Of a DNA stretch of 38,920 bases, positions 7,912 to 15,053 are shown piece by piece. Source of the stretch: Deltaproteobacteria bacterium (GTDB taxonomy: Bacteria; Myxococcota_A; Polyangia; Nannocystales; Nannocystaceae). A program made the position numbers and the translations under genes. Position 1 is the stretch's first letter; each line of letters starts with the position of its first letter. The stretch covers positions 1 through 38,920 of the forward strand of contig CANLQR010000009.1 of assembly GCA_947492135.1 (NCBI GenBank), read 5' to 3'. The notes below the pieces were generated by a model. It had not been told where the DNA came from. It ran no database searches and saw nothing but the letters and a program-made list of their open reading frames with translations.

Positions 7912-8980
7912 CGGGCGTAGGCGGAGGCTCAAGCCATTGGAAACCGTCTGGAAGCAGGCCATCTTCGTTGAGCTGGGCCATCGAACGGGTATCCTGAAAA
8001 ATGTCGAACCCATCGTTCGGCCGCCGGAAGTGGATGAAGTATCTGTGCTGCCCGCCCTCTCCCCGCATGCGAACGTCAACCCCAACAAACTGTTGCGCAT
8101 TGCCGAAAAGCAAGTGCCATGGGATCGGCACAACTGCGGGTAGAAGTTGTCCAGCGGGCGGAGGGGGGAAGGGCACCCAGAATGTCTGCGAGAACCCCAT
8201 CCAATGTCCCTGCGGGATTACGGTGTCAACAACAGTCTGCCACCCGAGAATCGGTTCGTAGTATTCGACCTTCCACTCGGTATCGCCAACGCAGGCGACG
8301 CAAGAGGCATAGTAGGCTGCACAGCGATACCCGGTTTGGCCACCAGCCGACAGAAGATGCCACGCTTTCCAGGTGCCTCCGCCATGAAAGTGATCAGTCT
8401 CAGTCGTGAACGCGATCTGTGCCGGCATGCCCCGCCACGCCGCTTGGCGGACTCGCAGCTTGGAATGGTTGATCCACTTCGCGACCATCGATTGGTCGCC
8501 GACCTCACAGTATGATGGCTCGGGGTTCTTGAGATGGTCGGGCCCCGCCTGGGTCGCGACGGACGCGGAGAGGGCCGCACCGGCGGCACCGGGTGCAGCG
8601 TACTGGTATGGTGGCGGCAGTGAGTAGAGGTCCTGAATGTCGCCAGAGGGCGGTACGAAGGGCGGGCCGGAAGGCGTCGGCTTCCGGCGCCGAGGCTTCC
8701 GGGCTTCGTAAGCCGCGACGTCGAAGATGACGCCGTCCAGCGGCGCAGCTGCTGCGGCCTGGCTGTCGCCCTCGAGACTGCCGAAGGAGTAGACCGCGCG
8801 TGTCGACAACGCTGGCCGCGTCACGAGCCCGCGAGCGATCAACTCAGAAGGGTGCAGGGGCGCCGTGTCGCGATTGCCCGCCCGCTGCTCCTCGCAGCAT
8901 TCACGACGGAGGTCCGGCAGCCGAATGTTCGCTGCGCGTATCGCCGCCTCCAGCGCCTCGCGGTCACGACGGGCGACCAT
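7901..8980 (-). CDS. Unknown protein, 359 aa, Pro-rich centre and Trp/Tyr-rich C-terminal domain
   Basis: No family recognised. From ATG 8980 the first 45 residues form a helix-like charged region (REALEAAIRAANIRLPDLRR). Next is a variable Ala/Pro-rich section (RRRKPTPSGPPFVPPSG, then SLPPPYQYAAPG). From about residue 150 there is a compact domain rich in Trp, Tyr, His and Cys (MVAKWINHSKLRVRQAAW, TETDHFHGGGTWKAWH, CAAYYASCVACVGD), probably beta-rich. No signal peptide or TM helix is evident. The start may be wrong: the upstream small ORF overlaps it by 17 nt, and joining the two by one base in a CCC run (8971-8973) would give a protein of about 409 aa with a far better ribosome site. It probably overlaps the next gene by 11 nt. 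Confidence 0.65.
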   Translation of the reverse strand: MVARRDREALEAAIRAANIRLPDLRRECCEEQRAGNRDTAPLHPSELIARGLVTRPALSTRAVYSFGSLEGDSQAAAAAPLDGVIFDVAAYEARKPRRRKPTPSGPPFVPPSGDIQDLYSLPPPYQYAAPGAAGAALSASVATQAGPDHLKNPEPSYCEVGDQSMVAKWINHSKLRVRQAAWRGMPAQIAFTTETDHFHGGGTWKAWHLLSAGGQTGYRCAAYYASCVACVGDTEWKVEYYEPILGWQTVVDTVIPQGHWMGFSQTFWVPFPPPPAGQLLPAVVPIPWHLLFGNAQQFVGVDVRMRGEGGQHRYFIHFRRPNDGFDIFQDTRSMAQLNEDGLLPDGFQWLEPPPTPDDD

Positions 8981-9134
8981 ACAGTACCCCGCTGAGCTCC
9001 GCGTAGCCCCGCGTCGCCGTGCCCGTCGCCTGCGTCGGCGACGCGGGCGCCATAGGCGTGCGTCCTCTGACTCCAGTTGGCGTTGACAACTCGTGCAGGT
9101 AGACCTCGAATGGACGTCGTTGCTTGCTCAACAT
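8964..9134 (-). CDS. Small ORF, 56 aa, or frameshifted N-terminus of the 359-aa protein
   Basis: ATG 9134 has an excellent Shine-Dalgarno site (GGGAGG, 9141-9146, 6 nt away) and reads MLSKQRRPFEVYLHELSTPT to a TGA at 8964-8966. Composition is coding-like, whereas the alternative frame here is a run of arginines. The end, ELSGVLYGRPS, reads naturally into REALEAAIRAANIRLP of the 359-aa ORF if one C is removed at 8971-8973. It is therefore either a coupled small gene or the real N-terminus of the downstream protein split by an indel. Confidence 0.6.
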   Translation of the reverse strand: MLSKQRRPFEVYLHELSTPTGVRGRTPMAPASPTQATGTATRGYAELSGVLYGRPS

Positions 9135-9140
9135 CGCATA

Positions 9141-9146
9141 CCTCCC
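9141..9146 (-). promoter_or_regulatory. Strong ribosome binding site for the small ORF at 9134
   Basis: GGGAGG on the minus strand, 6 nt before ATG 9134. This is the clearest ribosome site between the 152-aa and 359-aa ORFs, and it decides that translation of this part starts at 9134 rather than at 8980. Confidence 0.7.
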
Positions 9147-9249
9147 AGCCTTCTCTTGGCGTCATGTCGGAGCCCGTTGCCCGAACCCCTTGCATCCTCA
9201 GGTCTCACGAGGTCGCGGAGCTTGTACCCGCACCATCTCTCCCATCCAC

Positions 9250-9681
9250 TCACCCGCTCATCCTCATGATGAGGTCGAAACTGACCACGATGTACAGGCT
9301 GCCGGTCGCGGTTGGCCCGGTGGCCTTGAGCACGACCCGCACCATGGGGTGTTGCAAGTCGCTGATGATCGTCGACAGTTGCATCAAACCTGGCACCGTC
9401 GTCGGATTTGAGGTCCCGGTCGTGGCCAGGGTACTGCCGAGGTCGGTCGCCCAGACGAAATCGACGCCGTCGTCCTTGGACGGGTTGATCCCCCGGATGA
9501 TGATCTGGTACAAGCCGCCGGAGCTGATGTTGCGCCTGTGGACGCGCAGAGAGCCGCCGATCTTCGCGAACGGTGCGGCCGGAACGCGATCGGCCAGGAT
9601 CACCTCCTCGCTCGCGCCCGGCGCGAGGAAGCTGTGGTTGTACACGGCGTACTGACAGATGGGGACGACGATTCCACTCAT
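9250..9681 (-). CDS. Unknown beta-rich protein, 143-152 aa
   Basis: Not recognised. ATG 9681 begins MSGIVVPICQYAVYNHSFL; ATG 9708, nine codons earlier, is equally possible. The sequence alternates hydrophobic and polar residues (GLYQIIIRGINP, MVRVVLKATGP, GSLYIVVSFDLIMRM) and looks like a small beta-sandwich, without signal peptide or TM helix. It is in the same frame as, and just downstream of, the regulator gene. Neither start has a good ribosome site. The strong site nearby (9742-9748) serves ATG 9736 in another frame, whose first 20 residues (MTGEIRFDVDAPRPYRHV) also look coding. This gene may therefore be frameshifted near 9670-9690. Confidence 0.65.
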   Translation of the reverse strand: MSGIVVPICQYAVYNHSFLAPGASEEVILADRVPAAPFAKIGGSLRVHRRNISSGGLYQIIIRGINPSKDDGVDFVWATDLGSTLATTGTSNPTTVPGLMQLSTIISDLQHPMVRVVLKATGPTATGSLYIVVSFDLIMRMSG

Positions 9682-9732
9682 GCACGTGTCTATACGGGCG
9701 TGGCGCATCGACGTCGAACCGAATCTCGCCCG

Positions 9733-10479
9733 TCATTTTGACCCCCTCGGTTTGGACCCGTCGGTTCGGAGGGGCTGGGGCGCCTGGGGCGCCTCGGTGA
9801 TCTCGCCGATGCGTGCAGCGAGCCCCGCGTCGCCGAGCACGTCCGCGAGCACGGGTACGAGGTCGCCGGCGAGTTCGCGAAGCAAGTCGCGTGCACCCTC
9901 GTCGAGTGAGCGCCAGCCGAGTCGCTCTTGCGCCTCCGACAGGTAGCTGCGAACCGAACTCTCCTGGATCGACAGCGCGAGCGACATCTCCTTGTAGGTC
10001 AGGCCCAGGAAGCGCATCACCGTGACGGCGCGGTGTTGTCGCGTCAGCGCGCGAAACCCAGTCGCAGACAGCACCTGCTGCAACGCCGTGACCACCTCGG
10101 CGTGTCTGCGCCGTTCGTCTCCGCGTCCCGTTCCCTTCCGCGCCGCGCTGAGAACGCGAAGGGTATCGTGCGGGGGACCGATCACGACCGCGTCGGACAC
10201 GACGTCCTCGACCGCGTCCGGCTGCGGCGATAGGACGACCATCACAGCGCCAGGCGAATGAGCGCGCAGCAGCGCCAACGACGGACTGACCGGATCGGTC
10301 GCGTCACGTGCGTCCACGATCGCGGCGTCGAGCCTCTGCGACGAGGCGGCAAGGCGTCGCTGCAGTGCCGCATCATCGCGGGCAACCGCAACCCAACCTC
10401 CGCTGACCTCGAGGTCTTCGACGCACGCGGTCCTCAGCGCGTTGCAGTCCCCGACCCAAACCACGTGAAGCCCGTCCAT
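9733..10479 (-). CDS. LuxR-type HTH regulator with receiver-like N-terminal domain
   Basis: DNA-binding regulator of 248 aa. Residues 1-120 resemble a receiver fold (GLHVVWVGDCNALR, DAAIVDARDA, GAVMVVLSPQPDAVEDV). A possible phosphoacceptor Asp sits in AAIVDARD, but the acidic pocket is poor, so phosphorylation is doubtful. A GerE/LuxR-like helix-turn-helix follows in the second half: LTRQHRAVTVMRFLGLTYKE, then MSLALSIQESSVRSYLSEA. The start ATG 10479 is preceded by GGAGGA, 5 nt upstream. It is the first gene of the minus-strand operon in the insert and likely controls it. Its stop overlaps ATG 9736 (ATGA). Confidence 0.8.
   Translation of the reverse strand: MDGLHVVWVGDCNALRTACVEDLEVSGGWVAVARDDAALQRRLAASSQRLDAAIVDARDATDPVSPSLALLRAHSPGAVMVVLSPQPDAVEDVVSDAVVIGPPHDTLRVLSAARKGTGRGDERRRHAEVVTALQQVLSATGFRALTRQHRAVTVMRFLGLTYKEMSLALSIQESSVRSYLSEAQERLGWRSLDEGARDLLRELAGDLVPVLADVLGDAGLAARIGEITEAPQAPQPLRTDGSKPRGSK
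9742..9748 (-). promoter_or_regulatory. Strong ribosome site before ATG 9736
   Basis: GAGGGGG on the minus strand, 5 nt before ATG 9736, which itself overlaps the regulator stop (ATGA). The frame it opens begins MTGEIRFDVDAPRPYRHV but soon turns Arg-rich, whereas the plausible downstream protein is in another frame. Confidence 0.6.
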
Positions 10480-10484
10480 GGCAT

Positions 10485-10490
10485 TCCTCC
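10485..10490 (-). promoter_or_regulatory. Ribosome binding site of the LuxR-type regulator
   Basis: GGAGGA, 5 nt upstream of ATG 10479 on the minus strand. It excludes the longer in-frame extension reading back towards 10641. Confidence 0.75.
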
Positions 10491-10539
10491 GACGACAGCC
10501 TACGTCAGGATGGAGGGGGGGGCAACCAGTTCGCCCAAT

Positions 10540-10552
10540 GTACGCGGAACAA
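10540..10552 (+). repeat. 13-bp direct repeat, right copy
   Basis: GTACGCGGAACAA, identical in sequence and orientation to 7256-7268. Flanking bases differ apart from a loose AA upstream. Confidence 0.55.
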
Positions 10553-10768
10553 TGTCCAGCGGGAACTCGCGACGACATTGGCCGCAAGATCGCTCGGCCC
10601 GGACACAACGCCCGCACTGTCGGCACCTCTGCATCGCGCATCGCCGCCGCCGGCAGCGCGAGGAAGTCGAGGAAGCACGGTGCCGCACGGTGCCGAACGA
10701 GAGGCGCTCAGCACCGAACCGGCGGGCTAACGCCGCGAACCGGAGTCGAACTTGCTACGTTGCCCCGG

Positions 10769-12328
10769 ATGCTCCGCGCCTCGCTGACCGCGCTGTGTCT
10801 GGTGCTTGGCTGCTCCGACCCGCCGAGCCCACCGCCGACGACGGCAGCCGACGCGAGCCCAGCACCGACACCGATCGACGTCACCGCGCCAGTGAGCGAG
10901 GCGCGACCCGCAGCCCCTGCGCCCACGGTCGACGCGCCCGAGCAGCACTGGCTTGGGCGCGTCACGATTCCCAACGCACCTGCGCTGGTCGTCGAACTGA
11001 AGTTCGATCCCGACGTCATCGCTGCTGCGACCCTCGCCATCCCCGCGCAGAAGGTGCCGCCGACAGCACTGGTCGACGTCGCGATCAGCCCGACGTCGAT
11101 GGCGTTCACGCTGCCGATCCCCGGTGCCGATGATCGTGGCCAGGCGAGGTTCACGGTGGCGTTGGTCGAGGGGTCGGACACCGCCACCGGCACGCTCGTG
11201 CAGGCGGGGCTCACGATGCCGCTGACCATGCGTCGCATGGCCCAAGGCGAGACGCTCGCCGAGGCCCTGCGCCCGCAGACACCCAAGCCGCCATTTCCGT
11301 ATGCCCTGCGCGACGCCGTGTACACGAGTGCCGATGGGACGACGCTGGCGGGGACGATGACGCTGCCCAGTACACCTGGCAAGCATCCCGCCGTCGTGCT
11401 GATCAGCGGTACGGGCGAGCAGGATCGCGACATGACGCTGGGCGATCACCGATTCTTCGCCGTCGTCGCGGACCACCTGACGCGCGCCGGCATCGCGGTG
11501 TTGCGGGTCGACGATCGTGGCGTCGGCGGATCGGGCGGAAACACCAGCGAGACCGGCTTCGACGGCAAGGTCGAGGACGTCGTGGCGGGCATGGCCTGGC
11601 TTGCCGTGCAGCCCGAGATCGACGCCGCGCGTGTGGGGCTGGTCGGTCACAGCGAGGGCGGCTTGATCGGACCGCTGGTCGCCGTGCGTGCGCGACCCCC
11701 TGCGATCCCGGTGGCATTTCTCGTACTGCTCGCCGCGCCGGGGGTCCCGACCGCGGAGCTGATGATCACTCAGATGGATCAGACCCTTCGCGCGCAGCGA
11801 GTGTCGGCGGAGCGCCTCGCCGTCGGCAACGCCGGACAGCAGCGAGTCCTCGAGGCGGTGTTGAGCGGCGCCGACGATGCCGCGCTACGCGTGATCGTCA
11901 CCGAGCAGCTCGACGCCATCTTCGCGCTGACACCCGACAACAAGCCCGGCTTTCTCGGCCGTCGTGCGCAGATCGAAAGCGCACTACTCCAGGTCGCGAC
12001 CCCAGCGATGCGCGACTTCATCCGCGCCGAGCCAGGCCCGACGCTCGCGCAAGTCCGCTGCCCGGTGATCGCCATGGGCGGAACCATGGACCTGCAGGTC
12101 GACGGCGAGACCAACCTCGCGGCGATCCGGGCCGCGCTCGAGCGCGGCAAGAACCCCGACATCACCACGGTCCTGGTGCCCGGTCGCAATCATCTGTTCC
12201 AGCCGGCCGCGATCGGTACCCCCGAGGAGTGGGCCTCGATCGACACGACCATCGACCCGGCAGTGCTTGCCCAGATCTCCGACTGGGTGCGGGTGCGGGC
12301 TGCGGTGGATCATGCGAGCGCGCAGTAG
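10769..12328 (+). CDS. Lipoprotein alpha/beta hydrolase (serine esterase/peptidase S33-like)
   Basis: Predicted lipid-anchored serine hydrolase of 519 aa. Lipobox VLGC gives lipidated C15, followed by a Pro/Ala-rich linker to about 55. An N-terminal beta domain (about 60-165) precedes the alpha/beta-hydrolase core. The oxyanion-region motif is LISGTGEQDRD, then VLRVDDRGVGGSGG. The nucleophile elbow is GHSEGG (293-298, S295), the likely acid is D441 in GGTMDLQVD, and the catalytic His is H475 in PGRNHLF. The acyl substrate is not deducible. A broken copy of its 5' end lies 3.5 kb upstream, so the gene was partly duplicated around the inserted module. The start is set by the signal peptide and by conservation of this ATG in both copies. 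Confidence 0.88.
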   Translation: MLRASLTALCLVLGCSDPPSPPPTTAADASPAPTPIDVTAPVSEARPAAPAPTVDAPEQHWLGRVTIPNAPALVVELKFDPDVIAAATLAIPAQKVPPTALVDVAISPTSMAFTLPIPGADDRGQARFTVALVEGSDTATGTLVQAGLTMPLTMRRMAQGETLAEALRPQTPKPPFPYALRDAVYTSADGTTLAGTMTLPSTPGKHPAVVLISGTGEQDRDMTLGDHRFFAVVADHLTRAGIAVLRVDDRGVGGSGGNTSETGFDGKVEDVVAGMAWLAVQPEIDAARVGLVGHSEGGLIGPLVAVRARPPAIPVAFLVLLAAPGVPTAELMITQMDQTLRAQRVSAERLAVGNAGQQRVLEAVLSGADDAALRVIVTEQLDAIFALTPDNKPGFLGRRAQIESALLQVATPAMRDFIRAEPGPTLAQVRCPVIAMGGTMDLQVDGETNLAAIRAALERGKNPDITTVLVPGRNHLFQPAAIGTPEEWASIDTTIDPAVLAQISDWVRVRAAVDHASAQ

Positions 12329-12351
12329 TGCTGGACTAGAGCACCGCACAG

Positions 12352-13512
12352 CTAGCCAAAGCGGCGCTCGCGAACGAGCAGCTCCAGGTCCCGTAGCGCG
12401 AGCGAAGAAATTCCATCGCCCAGCGGGAGACTGCGCTCGCCGGGGTGCACGACCCAGAGATGTTCGAGCTGCAGATCCTGCTGCGCCACCCGCATCGACT
12501 TGGTGATGGTCGGCGTGTCACCGTACTTGGCCTCGAAGCCGAACCGCCGCGACCCGCGAACGATCAGCAGGTCGAGTTCCGCCCCCGCATGCGTGCGATA
12601 GAAGAACGCGTCGCGTTCTGCCGACAGCCGCCGGATCACTTGGTCGACCACCAAGCCCTCCCACGACGCCCCCAGCCCGGGATGCGCGAGCAGGCCGAGC
12701 CGGTCACGGATCCCGAGGAAGTAGTGCAGCAGCCCCGAGTCCCGCACGTAGACCTTCGGTGCCTTGACCAGGCGCTTGCCGACGTTCGCTGCCCATGGCG
12801 CGAGCTGTCGCACGACGAACGCTCCGGTGAGCACATCGACGTGGTGACGGACGGCGGCCTCGCCCGTGCCCATCGATCGGGCAAGCTCGGCGGCGTTCCA
12901 GATCCCCCCGTGGTGATGCGCCAGCATGGTCCAGAATCGGCGCAGTGCCGCCGCGGGGACCCGGACCCCGAGCTGGGGCAGATCGCGCTCGAGAAAGCTC
13001 TGCACGAAATCACCACGCCAGGCGAAGCTGTCGCGCTCCGAGCGGGCGAGAAACGACCGCGGGAATCCCCCCCGTAGCCAAAGCGCCGACTGTCGAGCGG
13101 CAGGCACCTCGCTCAGATCAAAGCCCGCCATTTCGCAGTGGGTCACACGGCCGGCGAGCGTCTCTGCGGCGCCGCGAACCAGCAACGGCGAGGCGCTGCC
13201 CAGCAGCAGGAATCGAGCCGGGGTCGGCCGCCGATCGGCAAGCACCCGCAGCAGCGGCAACAGAGCAGGTTCACGCTGGCACTCGTCGATCACGACCAGG
13301 CCGCGTAGTGGCGCGAGGACCTGTTTGGCGACGTCGGCTCGCAGGGGCGTCTCGGGATCTTCGAGATCGAACCACGTGCACCGACGGTTGGCCGCGGCGA
13401 TGGTTCGGGCTAGCGTGGTCTTGCCGCACTGCCTGGGCCCGAGAAGCACTGTCACGGGTGCGCGACGCAGTGCGCGCTGCAGCTCGGCGAGGAGGTTGTC
13501 CCGAGGGAACAC
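12352..13512 (-). CDS. AAA ATPase with C-terminal DUF4143/nuclease-like domain
   Basis: P-loop ATPase of 386 aa from the widespread ATP-binding/DUF4143 family, whose cellular role is poorly known. Walker A is GPRQCGKTT (25-33) and Walker B is GLVVIDE (71-77, D76/E77). A sensor-type LLLGSAS follows, then a winged-helix-like middle (SMGTGEAAVRHHVDVLTGAF). The C-terminal domain carries E312-L-D314 and FEAK (K329), which resembles a PD-(D/E)xK core. The start is GTG 13512, preceded directly by AAGGAA; no ATG is available in frame before an upstream stop. The gene stands alone, converging on the hydrolase gene with a 23-nt gap. No toxin, antitoxin or transposase partner is adjacent. Confidence 0.87.
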   Translation of the reverse strand: MFPRDNLLAELQRALRRAPVTVLLGPRQCGKTTLARTIAAANRRCTWFDLEDPETPLRADVAKQVLAPLRGLVVIDECQREPALLPLLRVLADRRPTPARFLLLGSASPLLVRGAAETLAGRVTHCEMAGFDLSEVPAARQSALWLRGGFPRSFLARSERDSFAWRGDFVQSFLERDLPQLGVRVPAAALRRFWTMLAHHHGGIWNAAELARSMGTGEAAVRHHVDVLTGAFVVRQLAPWAANVGKRLVKAPKVYVRDSGLLHYFLGIRDRLGLLAHPGLGASWEGLVVDQVIRRLSAERDAFFYRTHAGAELDLLIVRGSRRFGFEAKYGDTPTITKSMRVAQQDLQLEHLWVVHPGERSLPLGDGISSLALRDLELLVRERRFG

Positions 13513-13587
13513 TTCCTTGAAGATACGCTGGTTGACAGAGGATTTTCAAGGATCGGCACGGCTGGTGGGGCGCGACGATCCGCCCTC

Positions 13588-14568
13588 TCAGCCCGCAGCC
13601 GAGGGTGACAGTCGTCGATTCGGCACGATCAACCGATCACGACGCTCGACGACCAGCTCGGTGCCACCGAACTCGCCGACATCGAACGTGACCACCGAGG
13701 TTCGGCTCGCGGTGACCCGTAGCGCCTCGACCTGTCGCGACAGCCCCAGCACCGACAGCTGACGCAGATCGAGGCGGGCGGTCCCGTGATCGGCGAGCAC
13801 GCACGTGATCTCCTCGCCGGCGGCTTCGCCCGCGGCGAGCGGCATCAGCCGCACTGTGATCACCTCGTCTCCACCTTGTGGTGTCCAACGCAGGACCAAG
13901 GCGCCCTCGCGCTGCTCCTCGAGGTCGGCCTCGGTTGCGCCCAGGTCGAGTGCTGCGGGGACCCGCGCCGCTGCGGTAAACGGCGGCAGGTCCTCGGTCG
14001 TCGAACCACTCGCCACCACGACGATCTCGGGGGTGCTCACGGCGCGAAGCGGCAGCGCGTCGCCCTCGTGGAGATACTCGACGCCGGACATGTACGGCAG
14101 CAGGTCGGGCACCAACACCAGCGGCACATCGAACGCAGAGTCACCGATCGACAGGGTCACGTCACCGGCGTCGAGCAACACCAACTCGCGCGCGTCGTGA
14201 TCCTCGGGCTCTGCCGCCGCGAGCACCAGCGACGCCGTCGGCACGCACTCGCCAGGGCGCAAGGCCTCGTGCGGCAGCACGGGAACGTCGATGCGCGCGC
14301 GAACAAACTCCTCGTCGAGTCCGCGAACGAACGCGAAGCGAGCGGTCACCTCGAGCTGGGTGTCGATCGCACCATCACCGCCGAGGTCGCGTCCGTCGGG
14401 GGCAAGTGCGTCATCGCTGGACTCCAACACGACGTGGACTCGCCCCAGCCTCAGGGCATCGCCCTCGGACTCCGGCCGCGTATCGGTCACGTCCGAGCAC
14501 GCTGCGGCCAAGACGGCCAGAGCGAGCACGCACGGACGCAGTCCGCGACCGGGACGGTGGGCGAGCAC
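13588..14568 (-). CDS. Lipoprotein of unknown function
   Basis: 326-aa predicted lipoprotein, family not recognised. An n-region with several Arg is followed by CVLALAVLAAAC, so lipobox LAAAC with lipidated C24. The mature part is acidic and beta-rich (ARELVLLDAGDVTLSIGDSA, VRLMPLAAGEAAGEE), with few Cys and no enzyme motif I can see. It is consistent with a periplasmic or surface beta-sandwich protein. It is divergent from gatC; the 179-nt gap holds both upstream regions. Confidence 0.8.
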   Translation of the reverse strand: MLAHRPGRGLRPCVLALAVLAAACSDVTDTRPESEGDALRLGRVHVVLESSDDALAPDGRDLGGDGAIDTQLEVTARFAFVRGLDEEFVRARIDVPVLPHEALRPGECVPTASLVLAAAEPEDHDARELVLLDAGDVTLSIGDSAFDVPLVLVPDLLPYMSGVEYLHEGDALPLRAVSTPEIVVVASGSTTEDLPPFTAAARVPAALDLGATEADLEEQREGALVLRWTPQGGDEVITVRLMPLAAGEAAGEEITCVLADHGTARLDLRQLSVLGLSRQVEALRVTASRTSVVTFDVGEFGGTELVVERRDRLIVPNRRLSPSAAG

Positions 14569-14747
14569 GTCCCCAACCTACCGCCGCGGTGACCAACTGT
14601 CACGAACGCGGCATCCATGGCAGTGGGCGGCGCCATCCGGCCAACGACGGGTCTGTCACAGAGCACGCGCAGTCCGCGGACCCCGTGCCGTGGCCGGTTC
14701 CGAGGTGACTTCCGGCCACCTTCGGCACTAACGTCGGCTGAGGACCC
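14569..14747. other. Divergent intergenic region before gatC
   Basis: Contains the upstream regions of the minus-strand lipoprotein and of the gatCAB operon, plus a long interrupted hairpin (14685-14728) that would lie in the gatC leader. No small gene seen. Confidence 0.5.
14685..14728 (+). promoter_or_regulatory. Hairpin in the probable gatCAB leader
   Basis: GTGCCG (14685-14690) plus TGGCCGG (14691-14697) pairs with CCGGCCA (14712-14718) plus CGGCAC (14723-14728), with a 4-nt bulge and a 14-nt loop. There is no T-run after it, so it is not a terminator. It ends 19 nt before ATG 14748, next to the ribosome site GAGGA (14740-14744), and could affect translation of gatC. Confidence 0.5.
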
Positions 14748-15053
14748 ATGGCCGCACTGCACGCCGATGACGTCGACGCCCTCGCCCGACTCGCCCGGCT
14801 GACACTTTCCCAAGACGACAGTGTCACGTTCGCGCGGCAGCTCGGAGAGATCCTGGGCTACCTCGAGGCGATCGCTGCGGTCGACATCACCGAGGTCGCC
14901 GCATGGGAGCCACCGGTGCCTTCGTCCGCGGCTTGGTCCACGCCGCTGCGCGACGACCTCGCCGTCGCGCCGCTGCCGGCCGACGACATCCTGGCCGGCG
15001 CCGCGGCAACCGCCGACGGGCTGGTGATCGTGCCGCGCTTCGTGGAGTCGTGA
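14748..15053 (+). CDS. gatC: Asp-tRNA(Asn)/Glu-tRNA(Gln) amidotransferase subunit C
   Basis: Small subunit (101 aa) that stabilises the GatAB amidotransferase, which converts mischarged Glu-tRNA(Gln) or Asp-tRNA(Asn) to the correct aminoacyl-tRNA in the cytoplasm. Family features are the N-terminal ALARLARLTLSQDD helix, then FARQLGEILGYLEAIAAVD, a Pro-rich linker and a C-terminal TADGLVIVPRFVES tail. The length is normal. GAGGA lies 3 nt upstream of the ATG. Its stop overlaps the GTG start of gatA by 4 nt. Confidence 0.93.
   Translation: MAALHADDVDALARLARLTLSQDDSVTFARQLGEILGYLEAIAAVDITEVAAWEPPVPSSAAWSTPLRDDLAVAPLPADDILAGAAATADGLVIVPRFVES

Larger units (their letters stand above)
10480..10768. 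other. Intergenic region: promoter side of the insert operon and right junction
   Basis: No gene seen. It holds the upstream region of the minus-strand regulator, the right copy of the 13-bp repeat (10540-10552), about 165 nt of unassigned DNA, and from 10720 the sequence shared with 7061-7245. Promoters could not be assigned by eye. Confidence 0.5.

Noticed and set aside
9128-9736. 202-aa minus ORF from the strong ATG at 9736
   Set aside because: Only the first 20 or so residues look coding; the rest is Arg/Asp/Gly-rich shadow of the 9250-9681 frame. Kept as a frame-conflict finding instead.
7246-10719. Insertion sequence or prophage
   Set aside because: No transposase, integrase, recognisable phage gene or terminal inverted repeat could be seen.
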